Source of the DNA: Branchiostoma lanceolatum
Taxonomy: Eukaryota > Chordata > Leptocardii > Amphioxiformes > Branchiostomatidae
NCBI RefSeq assembly: GCF_035083965.1
Contig: NC_089729.1
Coordinates: 13,999,464-14,063,463, forward strand
Reading direction: 5' to 3'
DNA length: 64,000 nt
Position 1 is the first letter of the stretch; each line of letters opens with the position of its first letter. Position numbers and translations under genes: made by a program. Shown in pieces: positions 33,653 to 44,425 of the stretch. The notes under the pieces were generated by a model, which worked only from the letters and a program-made list of their open reading frames with translations, had not been told where the DNA came from and searched no databases.

Positions 33653-36600
33653 TAATTATACAAGTAAATACAATTCATCACATATGCTTTCCATATGGAA
33701 GAATTCAACGAGCCCCAACGTCCGGCCCCAGAAGCACAATACGCACTAACTCCAACCGTTCTCACGATACTTCAAAATATATCTCGTGATCGTCACGAGA
33801 TCGTTGGACTTTTTCGAAAACACGAGGTTAAATCTTGCAAAAGAATATAAAATATAAGTTGAAACCAAGATTCTAAGGATTACTAGTGTTGGTCGTAACG
33901 ATTCCCGACCATATGGGTTTCTACGCTATAGTACAGAGCTCGAGCAATCCTCTTGTTCAAAAATCGAAAAACAATGTGTTTCACACTAAGATGGTGCAAC
34001 AGGTGATATAATCAAGCCTTTTTCATCATTTGTTAACCTCATCTGACTACCTTAAGAAAATTGCAGACAGAAAATGTACTATATCATAGTCAACCCTGGA
34101 CATTTCAGATTTGCATTCTTTAAGCCATCAGCGCTTCCAATAGCAGCAAGATTATTGAAATGAAGTAGAGAGGTGGACCAAGTGGCAAAACGACAATAAC
34201 TGAACAGAGCATAGAAATTTCTAAGTAAGCACTACAAAATCCAGAACCTTTATAGATGAAACTTTAGCAACAACATAAAAATTGGACTATGCTACGGTAA
34301 TTCCTTACCTGAGACTTTAGTTGTCGTGTGTTCTTCCTCGGAACGCAAAGGTCAAAAGAGACCGATTCAATGATGTGCGCAGCAAGATCTAGAGTTATCC
34401 TATCTGCGCATGTACGTGTGGGTGGTGCACCTCTCAAGAACGCACCATTTCAATATAGGGGTTGTTTGGTGTTACAGTAGCATTTTAGAGTACACCTCTG
34501 TTATTAGAAAATATCAATTTTATCAATTTTCAGTTTCTAAACTAGACTTCTACTGCTTCGACGAAGTCTTTAACAACCCACGCCTATCCACAGGATATTT
34601 GAATTTGTCAAAGACCGATTGAGATGGAACTACTCGGAAGTGTCTTTTTATAACAAGTGTGGTTCCGCCCACAAGTACGATTCAATAAAAATCTTCACAT
34701 TTAGCAGAATACGACGGGTGTACCAAATGATAGCTGACAAATATGATCACGCTGATAGCATTCAAATCCTGGCGAAGCGACGGCTTATTACATTAAGATC
34801 AACTGCAACATTAATACCTGCGAACAATCTCCTACGTTTGTAATGACATCATGCATGTTGCATTGTTTTCTTAGTAACTTCACAAAAAATTACCGTACGC
34901 GATCATCATTGTTCTTAACTTGAGTGGCATGTAGTAATATTGTTACGCAGGTAACAAAAAATATGAACGACCAACTAGCAGACTACGCAAGAAAAGACTA
35001 TTCCCAGAAGTGAAAAAAAAACGTATGCTGATATTTTGCCTTCAGAAAATAACTTAACGATGGTACCTGAAATGTACATCTGCAATTTAATGCATAACGA
35101 GGGGAGGGGCCTATTTGTTGCAATAGAAAGAAGGTGGGGCTGCCTACGGACCGTGCTCAAACGTAAATGATTGGTAATTGTTCTGTAGAAATTAAAGGGA
35201 AGCGGGCCCATATGAGGTGTTGGTCATTGCTCTGTAGATTAAAGGGTAGATATGAGATGTAAGAATTATACAAGTAAATAAAATTCATCACATATGCTTT
35301 CCATATGGACGAATTCAACGAGCCCCAACGTCCGGCCCCAGAAGCACAATACGCACTAACTCCAACCGTTCCCACGATACTTCAAAATATATCTCGTGAT
35401 CGTCACGAGATCGTTGGACTTTTTCGAAAACACGAGGTTAAATCTTGCAAAAGAATATAAAATATAAGTTGAAACCAAGATTCTAACGTATAAGGAGTAC
35501 TAGTGTTGGTCGTAACGATTCCCGACCATTTGGGTTTCTACGCTACAGTACAGAGCTCGAGCAATCCTCTTGTTCAAAAATCGAAAAACAATGTGTTTCA
35601 CACTGAGATAGAGCAACAGGTGATATAATCACGCCTTTTTCATCATTTCTTAACCTCATCTGACTACCTTAAGAAAATTGCAGACAGAAAATGTACTATA
35701 TCATAGTCAACCCTGGACATTTCAGATTTGCATTCTTTAAGCCATCAGCGCTTCCAATAGCAGCAAGATTATTGAAATGAAGTAGAGAGGTGGACCAAGT
35801 GGCAAAACGACAATAACTGAACAGAGCATAGAAATTTCTAAGTAAGCACTACAAAATCCAGAACCTTTATAGATGAAACTTTAGCAACAACATAAAAATT
35901 GGACAATGCTACGGTAATTCTTTACCTGAGACTTTAGTTGTCGTGTGTTCTTCCTCGGAACGCAAAGGTCAAAAGAGACGGATTGATGTGCTTAGCAAGA
36001 GTTATCCTATCTGCGCATGTACGTGTGGGTGGTGCACCTCTCAAGAACGCACCATTTCAATATAGGGGTTGTTTGGTGTTACAGTAGCATTTTAGAGTAC
36101 ACCTCTGTTATTAGAAAATATCAATTTTATCAATTTTCAGTTTCTAAACTAGATTTCTACTGCTTCGACGAAGTCTTTAACAACCGACGCCTATCCACAG
36201 GATATTTGAATTTGTCAAAGACCGATTGAGATGGAACTACTCGGAAGTGTCTTTTTATAACAAGTGTGGTTCCGCCCACAGGTACGATTCAATAAAAATC
36301 TTCACATTTAGCGGAATACGACGGGTGTACCAAATGATAGCTGACAAATATGATCACGCTGATAGCATTCAAATCCTGGCGGCTTATTATATTAAGATCA
36401 ACTGCAACATTAATACCTGCGAACAATCTCCTACGTTTGTAATGACATCATGCATGTTGCATTGTTTTCTTAGTACTGACTTCACAAAAAATTACCGTAC
36501 GCGATCATCATTGTTCTTAACTTGAGTGGCATGTAGTAATATTGTTACGCAGGTAACAAAAAATATGAACGACGAACCAGCAGACTACGCAAGAAAAGAC

Positions 36601-39600
36601 TATTCCCAGAAGTGTAAAAAAAACATATGCTGATATTTTGCCTTCAGAAAACAACTTAACGATGATACCTGAAATGTACATCTGCAATTTATTGCATAAC
36701 GAGGGGAGGGGCCTATTTGTTGCAATAGAAAGAAGGTGGGGCTTCCTACGGACCGTGCTCAAACGTAAATGATTGGTAATTGTTCTGTAGAAATTAAAGG
36801 GAAACGGGCCCATATGAGGTGTTGGTAATTGCTCTGTAGATTAAAGGGTAGATATGAGATGTAAGAATTATACAAGTAAATAAAATTCATCACATATGCT
36901 TTCCATATGGAAGAATTCAACGAGCTCCAACGTCCGGCCCCAGAAGCACAATACGCACTGACTCCAACCGTTCCCACGATACTTCAAAATATATCTCGTG
37001 ATCGTCACGAGATCGTTGGACTTTTTCGAAAACACGAGGTTAAATCTTGCAAAAGAATATAAAATATAAGTTGAAACCAAGATTCTAACGTATAAGGAGT
37101 ACTAGTGTTGGTCGTAACGATTCCCGACCATTTGGGTTTCTACGCTACAGTACAGAGCTCGAGCAATCCTCTTGTTCAAAAATCGAAAAACAATGTGTTT
37201 CACACTGAGATAGAGCAACAGGTGATATAATCACGCCTTTTTCATCATTTCTTAACCTCATCTGACTACCTTAAGAAAATTGCAGACAGAAAATGTACTA
37301 TATCATAGTCAACCCTGGACATTTCAGATTTGCATTCTTTAAGCCATCAGCGCTTCCAATAGCAGCAAGATTAATGAAATGAAGTAGAGAGGTGGACCAA
37401 GTGGCAAAACGACAATAACTGAACAGAGCATAGAAATTTCTAAGTAAGCACTACAAAATCCAGAACCTTTATAGATGAAACTTTAGCAACAACATAAAAA
37501 TTGGACTATGCTACGGTAATTCCTTACCTGAGAGTTTAGTTGTCGTGTGTTCTTCCTCGGAACGCAAAGGTCAAAAGAGACCGATTCAATGATGTGCTTA
37601 GCAAGATTTATCCTATCTGCGCATGTACGTGTGGGTGGTGCACCTCTCAAGAACGCACCATTTCAATATAGGGGTTGTTTGGTGTTACAGTAGCATTTTA
37701 GAGTACACCTCTGTTATTAGAAAATATCAATTTTATCAATTTTCAGTTTCTAAACTAGATTTCTACTGCTTCGACGAAGTCTTTAACAACCGACGCCTAT
37801 CCACAGGATATTTGAATTTGTCAAAGACCGATTGAGATGGAACTACTCGGAAGTGTCTTTTTATAACAAGTGTGGTTCCGCCCACAGGTACGATTCAATA
37901 AAAATCTTCACATTTAGCGGAATACGACGGGTGTACCAAATGATAGCTGACAAATATGATCACGCTGATAGCATTCAAATCCTGGCGGCTTATTATATTA
38001 AGATCAACTGCAACATTAATACCTGCGAACAATCTCCTACGTTTGTAATGACATCATGCATGTTGCATTGTTTTCTTAGTACTGACTTCACAAAAAATTA
38101 CCGTACGCGATCATCATTGTTCTTAACTTGAGTGGCATGTAGTAATATTGTTACGCAGGTAACAAAAAATATGAACGACGAACCAGCAGACTACGCAAGA
38201 AAAGACTATTCCCAGAAGTGTAAAAAAAACATATGCTGATATTTTGCCTTCAGAAAACAACTTAACGATGATACCTGAAATGTACATCTGCAATTTATTG
38301 CATAACGAGGGGAGGGGCCTATTTGTTGCAATAGAAAGAAGGTGGGGCTGCCTACGGACCGTGCTCAAACGTAAATGATTGGTAATTGTTCTGTAGAAAT
38401 TAAAGGGAAACGGGCCCATATGAGGTGTTGGTAATTGCTCTGTAGATTAAAGGGTAGATATGAGATGTAAGAATTATACAAGTAAATAAAATTCATCACA
38501 TATGCTTTCCATATGGAAGAATTCAACGAGCCCCAACGTCCGGCCCCAGAAGCACAATACGCACTGACTCCAACCGTTCCCACGATACTTCAAAATATAT
38601 CTCGTGATCGTCACGAGATCGTTGGACTTTTTCGAAAACACGAGGTTAAATCTTGCAAAAGAATATAAAATATAAGTTGAAACCAAGATTCTAACGTATA
38701 AGGAGTACTAGTGTTGGTCGTAACGATTCCCGACCATTTGGGTTTCTACGCTACAGTACAGAGCTCGAGCAATCCTCTTGTTCAAAAATCGAAAAACAAT
38801 GTGTTTCACACTGAGATAGAGCAACAGGTGATATAATCACGCCTTTTTCATCATTTCTTAACCTCATCTGACTACCTTAAGAAAATTGCAGACAGAAAAT
38901 GTACTATATCATAGTCAACCCTGGACATTTCAGATTTGCATTCTTTAAGCCATCAGCGCTTCCAATAGCAGCAAGATTAATGAAATGAAGTAGAGAGGTG
39001 GACCAAGTGGCAAAACGACAATAACTGAACAGAGCATAGAAATTTCTAAGTAAGCACTACAAAATCCAGAACCTTTATAGATGAAACTTTAGCAACAACA
39101 TAAAAATTGGACTATGCTACGGTAATTCCTTACCTGAGAGTTTAGTTGTCGTGTGTTCTTCCTCGGAACGCAAAGGTCAAAAGAGACCGATTCAATGATG
39201 TGCTTAGCAAGATTTATCCTATCTGCGCATGTACGTGTGGGTGGTGCACCTCTCAAGAACGCACCATTTCAATATAGGGGTTGTTTGGTGTTACAGTAGC
39301 ATTTTAGAGTACACCTCTGTTATTAGAAAATATCAATTTTATCAATTTTCAGTTTCTAAACTAGATTTCTACTGCTTCGACGAAGTCTTTAACAACCGAC
39401 GCCTATCCACAGGATATTTGAATTTGTCAAAGACCGATTGAGATGGAACTACTCGGAAGTGTCTTTTTATAACAAGTGTGGTTCCGCCCACAGGTACGAT
39501 TCAATAAAAATCTTCACATTTAGCGGAATACGACGGGTGTACCAAATGATAGCTGACAAATATGATCACGCTGATAGCATTCAAATCCTGGCGGCTTATT

Positions 39601-41600
39601 ATATTAAGATCAACTGCAACATTAATACCTGCGAACAATCTCCTACGTTTGTAATGACATCATGCATGTTGCATTGTTTTCTTAGTACTGACTTCACAAA
39701 AAATTACCGTACGCGATCATCATTGTTCTTAACTTGAGTGGCATGTAGTAATATTGTTACGCAGGTAACAAAAAATATGAACGACGAACCAGCAGACTAC
39801 GCAAGAAAAGACTATTCCCAGAAGTGTAAAAAAAACATATGCTGATATTTTGCCTTCAGAAAACAACTTAACGATGATACCTGAAATGTACATCTGCAAT
39901 TTATTGCATAACGAGGGGAGGGGCCTATTTGTTGCAATAGAAAGAAGGTGGGGCTGCCTACGGACCGTGCTCAAACGTAAATGATTGGTAATTGTTCTGT
40001 AGAAATTAAAGGGAAACGGGCCCATATGAGGTGTTGGTAATTGCTCTGTAGATTAAAGGGTAGATATGAGATGTAAGAATTATACAAGTAAATAAAATTC
40101 ATCACATATGCTTTCCATATGGAAGAATTCAACGAGCCCCAACGTCCGGCCCCAGAAGCACAATACGCACTGACTCCAACCGTTCCCACGATACTTCAAA
40201 ATATATCTCGTGATCGTCACGAGATCGTTGGACTTTTTCGAAAACACGAGGTTAAATCTTGCAAAAGAATATAAAATATAAGTTGAAACCAAGATTCTAA
40301 CGTATAAGGAGTACTAGTGTTGGTCGTAACGATTCCCGACCATTTGGGTTTCTACGCTACAGTACAGAGCTCGAGCAATCCTCTTGTTCAAAAATCGAAA
40401 AACAATGTGTTTCACACTGAGATAGAGCAACAGGTGATATAATCACGCATTTTTCATCATTTCTTAACCTCATCTGACTACCTTAAGAAAATTGCAGACA
40501 GAAAATGTACTATATCATAGTCAACCCTGGACATTTCAGATTTGCATTCTTTAAGCCATCAGGGCTTCCAATAGCAGCAAGATTAATGAAATGAAGTAGA
40601 GAGGTGGACCAAGTGGCAAAACGACAATAACTGAACAGAGCATAGAAATTTCTAAGTAAGCACTACAAAATCCAGAACCTTTATAGATGAAACTTTAGCA
40701 ACAACATAAAAATTGGACTATGCTACGGTAATTCCTTACCTGAGAGTTTAGTTGTCGTGTGTTCTTCCTCGGAACGCAAAGGTCAAAAGAGACCGATTCA
40801 ATGATGTGCTTAGCAAGATTTATCCTATCTGCGCATGTACGTGTGGGTGGTGCACCTCTCAAGAACGCACCATTTCAATATAGGGGTTGTTTGGTGTTAC
40901 AGTAGCATTTTAGAGTACACCTCTGTTATTAGAAAATATCAATTTTATCAATTTTCAGTTTCTAAACTAGATTTCTACTGCTTCGACGAAGTTATTAACA
41001 ACCCAAGTTTATCTGTTAGATATTTGCATTCGTCAAAGACCGATAGAGATGGACCTACTGGGAAGTCCCAGTGTGGTTCCGCCCATAACAAGTGTGGTTC
41101 CGCCCACAAATGATATTTGCCCTCTAATTACATGGCAAGTGAAAAATAATCTAACGTCACATGTAGCGGAATACAACGGGTGTAATAAATGATAACTGAC
41201 AAATATGATGACGCTGATAGCATTCAAATTCTGGCGAAGCGACGGCTTATGACATTAATATCAATTGCAACATTAATACCTGCGAACAATCTCCTATGTT
41301 TATAATAACATCATGCATGTTGTATTGTTTTCTTCGTACTGACTTCACAAAAATTACCGTACGCGATCATTATTGTTCTTAAATTGAGTGTCATGTAGTA
41401 ATATTATTACGCAGGTGACAAATGATACGAACAACGAACTAGCAGACTACGCAAGAAAAGACTATTCCCAGGAGTGTAAAGAGAACATATGCTGACATTT
41501 TGAAAACAACGACGATCCCGAAAATACATCCGCAAGATATTGCATAACCAGGGGAGGGGGTCTATTTTGTTGCAATAGAAAGAGGGTGTAGCCTTCAACC
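33653..41600. repeat. Tandem array of a ~1,606-bp unit, five copies
   Basis: Units start with GAATTATACAAGTAAATA at about 33653, 35263, 36865, 38471 and 40077, giving lengths of 1610, 1602, 1606 and 1606. Units 3 and 4 differ at very few bases, units 1 and 2 more. Unit 5 is near-identical until about 40,985, then diverges and ends around 41,600. Each unit has a perfect ATCTCGTGA/TCACGAGAT palindrome (for example 33781-33801), a donor-like CTCAG|GTAAGG on the minus strand in the first two units, and about 58-bp direct subrepeats at its right end (TGTTCTGTAGAAATTAAAGG / TGCTCTGTAGATTAAAGG). ORFs of 70-100 codons recur only because the sequence does. I do not recognise an rRNA, snRNA or tRNA gene in it. 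Confidence 0.95.
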
Positions 41601-42168
41601 ACGCAGACTAACCACGCCAGCTATAGGGGGATATTTGCCAGGAAGGTTTGACCACCATTAACATTTGCAGGCGTTGGGGAATCATTACCCTTACCGTACA
41701 CTGACTCTACTGAACAATTATTCACTTTATTTGTCAAATTCTATGATCCATACGCCCGTAAGAAGGCCTGGTGGAGGCTACTTCGACTGTGCGACAGGGG
41801 CTATAGGAACTAATGTTATTTTACAAAGTTAACGTTGTCAGTGAAATCACAAAACCGCTTGTCAACTGACTTTATCCTAACAAGTACGTTGACTAAAATG
41901 CTAGTTGACGGAAATGCTGTTCTGAATAGAAACGAACTTCAAGCCAAACCAAAGTAGGTTCTATCTTTGAATTGAGAGAAACTCTTTTCTCGTTGGACAT
42001 GCCATAACAAGGGAAAATAGACAACGTTCTGTAATTTGTTTCATTACAATTTATGCTAATCATTCCAATTAAGTAATTTTCCTAATAACAAGTGCTACAA
42101 TGAGCTTGCCACACCGACAAAGAGTTAACATTTGCAAGTCAAAAAGGTTGTCTTCTTCCATGAACTGA
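41601..42168. other. Spacer between the tandem array and the H3-derived gene
   Basis: This is unique-looking AT-rich sequence with no exon or repeat I can support. It leads into the histone-type promoter at 42,169. Confidence 0.4.
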
Positions 42169-42259
42169 CCAATCACAACGTAGGTTATTGCAATGCTAAC
42201 CAATCACACGGCATGCTCATTCAAATCTACATAATCCAATTAGTGAAGGCTGTATAAAT
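42169..42259 (+). promoter_or_regulatory. Histone-type promoter: CCAAT boxes and TATA box
   Basis: CCAATCA occurs at 42169-42175 and 42200-42206, CCAATTA at 42237-42243, and TATAAAT at 42253-42259. The TATA box is 78 bp before the ATG at 42337, leaving a short leader of about 50 nt. Repeated CCAAT plus TATA close to a short 5' UTR is the standard arrangement of replication-dependent core histone genes. Confidence 0.8.
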
Positions 42260-42336
42260 CCGGTCTAAAACGTCCACAGACTACTTTATTTTTCCGTAGC
42301 TCATCCAGAACAAAACAGACGACTTCCCGATCGAAC

Positions 42337-42561
42337 ATGGCTCGCATCAAGCGCATCGCCCGCAAGTCCACCGTGTACGTCGTACCGAAGAGAGTCACCA
42401 ACGGCGGCGGCGCTGCTAGGAAGTCCCGCCGCTACAGGCCCAGCACCGTGGCCCTGAGAGAGATCCGTAGCTACCAGAAGACGACGAAGCGAGTGATCGT
42501 CCGCAAGCGCTTGGTGAGGGGCATTCGGCTTGCTCGTCGCATCCGCGGGGAGCGGGGATAA
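42337..42561 (+). CDS. 74-aa arginine-rich H3-derived protein lacking the histone fold
   Basis: This is an intact, intronless frame from ATG to TAA. Residues 2-12 match the H3 tail (ARIKRIARKST versus ARTKQTARKST), keeping K4, K9 and S10 equivalents. Residues 26-30 AARKS match H3 24-28. Residues 32-50 (RYRPSTVALREIRSYQKTT) match the alpha-N region, followed by RKRLVRGI, and residues 64-74 match the H3 C terminus (LARRIRGER). H3 positions of roughly 29-39 and 75-124 are missing, so alpha-1 (most), alpha-2 and alpha-3 are gone. It has 19 Arg and 7 Lys against 2 Glu. Codons are GC-rich as in histone genes. Flanking TATA/CCAAT boxes and the histone 3' stem-loop indicate a real histone-type transcription unit. 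A nucleosomal H3 role is impossible without the fold; a protamine-like DNA-binding role is inference. Alternatively it is a recently truncated H3 gene with a preserved frame. Confidence 0.85.
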   Translation: MARIKRIARKSTVYVVPKRVTNGGGAARKSRRYRPSTVALREIRSYQKTTKRVIVRKRLVRGIRLARRIRGERG

Positions 42562-42633
42562 ACAGGACGTCAACATGGACAACCAACGGCTTTGACGGAT
42601 CACGGATCGGACTCAACATCACGTGGAACCCCC

Positions 42634-42649
42634 GGCCCTTTTCAGGGCT
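42634..42649 (+). terminator. Histone mRNA 3' stem-loop
   Basis: GGCCCTTTTCAGGGCT folds into a six-base-pair stem with a four-base UUUC loop and matches the histone consensus GGYYYTTYTNARRRCC except for a terminal G-U pair. It begins 72 bp after the stop codon. It is bound by SLBP in replication-dependent histone mRNAs. Confidence 0.9.
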
Positions 42650-42662
42650 ACGCACATACCCA

Positions 42663-42673
42663 CAAAAGAGCTG
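42663..42673 (+). promoter_or_regulatory. Histone downstream element (U7 snRNA target)
   Basis: The purine-rich CAAAAGAGCTG lies 13 nt after the stem-loop, the normal spacing for the element that pairs with U7 snRNA to direct non-polyadenylated 3' processing. Confidence 0.75.
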
Positions 42674-42699
42674 TATCGTCTCACATCACGATCGTTGTA

Positions 42700-43920
42700 A
42701 ATCTGTGCGTTTCACGTGTTTTCTCTATGACCCCCGCTCCTGGGGCGTCACCAAAATTAAGATTGCATACAAACTATATAATCTAAGTTCTCTCTCTCTG
42801 ACCAAGGAGGTCTGACAAATGCCCAAGCTTTGATTTCGAAAAATTGATGCAAAATTAGTCTTTTGCGTTGTTGGTGAGCAATTAGTCCAGTACTCTGCAC
42901 ACTTGTGAATATGTAATTAGTTACCATGACAACAGACTATGATACAATGTATTTAGTTGTCTAATTCAGCCAAGCAAAAAAAGAAAAGTTGTGTTTTCCG
43001 GTTACCTGTCCAACCCTACCCGAGAGTTGTTTGTGGCGACCGCCGCCAAGGGACATAAAATTTTCAATCGGACATTTACCTTCTCATTCATTCTTAGCAA
43101 GAGCTGTTTTGCTAAAAGGCACAAATAAGTCCAACCCTAAATCAATTCAAGTAGAACAAGTAGATAACAGTTGGTTTATTACTTACAAATAATGTGGAAA
43201 ATCTACCTCACAACCTATGCTAATACAAGTAAAATACAAAAATAAAGTTTGTTTCATATGAGGTATATAGTACATAAAGTTTTGTCATTTTTGGTGCCAG
43301 TGGTTTGATTTGATGGTGGTATGGTACACACATTCTGCTGTTATGTTAGTCAATGCACTATTAATATGAGGTAGTTTTGCTAACTAACATTAACAACATT
43401 ACTTTTGGTATTTATGTTACTGACTAACTGTTAGTCAAGGCACATATCACTTAAAACTTGAAGGTTTTGTTAACTAAAATGCAATAACATTGATTGAAAA
43501 TAATAATAGTAAGAAGATGCAGGTAAATGTAAGTTAAGGTATTATATAAAACGTTTTCTTAAGTAACAACATGGCTTAAACATAATATTACTACTGAAAT
43601 AGGCTGATCAGGGCACTATACTACTAGTAACACTATATCAACATGGCTTAAACATGAGTTCTAGATAAGGCACTTTTCATAAAGTCTTTTTAACTACCAT
43701 GGCTTAAACATTACTCTGTTAAAATTTGAAGCATACGCTCGTACTCCAAGCATGATATTTTAGAAAACATTCAATGACTCTTTTAAAAAGTTGACATTTA
43801 AAGCAACAAGTAAGTAAGGTGGCAAGTTAGGTGGCAGGGGAAAAGTTCCCTATTTTGAACAACTGCAATATGACTTCTAGTACAAGTAATACTAAAAGCT
43901 CAACTGATAATGTTTACCAG
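42700..43920. other. Intergenic DNA; no gene recognised
   Basis: AT-rich. The phrase ACATGGCTTAAACAT recurs at about 43,568, 43,643 and 43,698 (CCATGGCTTAAACAT), a degenerate short repeat. Nothing else is supportable. Confidence 0.5.
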
Positions 43921-44425
43921 GGCTTTTTTTAAGAGAGGACGCAGCACCCCCATGCCCTGACTACACACCCCCTTACCCTGGCAAGCACATGATCTACATG
44001 TAACAAGCATAACATTTTGATCGATCAGGCCCGCTACTACCACATGCAGCCAGTCTTCCACTGTGAACTGCCTGACAGTGATCTTGTCCCTCAGGAAGCT
44101 TTAGAATGGTCCATTTTCACTTAAAATTCTCTAAACCTCTACAGTATGTTCCCCCTTTCAATTTTTTCCTAGAAAACCCTGTTTACTGTTGCATGCTTAC
44201 ATTTCTTTTACAAGGGCTTTTTCTAAAGAGGCGACCAAGGGCGCTGTGCCCCCATGCCCTCACTTGGAGAACCCTTTCCTAGAGAATCCCGTTTACTATC
44301 GCATCCCATAACGTTTACCAGCCTGAGGGCTTTTACTAAAGAGGGGAATAAGGGCGGAGTGCCAAATGCCCTCACTTGCACAACCTTTTTGTAGAGAATC
44401 CCTGTTTACTGTCGCATCCCGTTGC
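43920..44425. repeat. ~110-120-bp degenerate tandem repeat overlapping the PLD6 stop codon
   Basis: Blocks AGGGCTTTTTNTAAAGAGG, CCATGCCCTCACTTG and CTGTTTACTGTCGCATCCC recur in order. The last block starts at about 44,179 (TTGCATGC variant), 44,289 (TACTATCGCATCCC) and 44,403. The final copy contains the PLD6 stop and the codons for its last residues, so the repeat seems to have spread from the gene's 3' end. Confidence 0.8.

Noticed and set aside
34410..41113. Recurrent 70-100-codon ORFs in the tandem units (for example those beginning MYVWVVHLSRTHH)
   Set aside because: They recur because the DNA does. No homology is recognised and unit 5 loses them where it diverges.
33653..41600. The array as rDNA, 5S, snRNA or histone repeats
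   Set aside because: I looked for landmark sequences of 5S, U1, U2, U5, U6 and histone genes in one unit and saw none.
42301..42655. Minus-strand ORFs over the H3-derived gene
   Set aside because: They are GC-rich shadows. The promoter, stem-loop and H3 similarity all belong to the plus strand.
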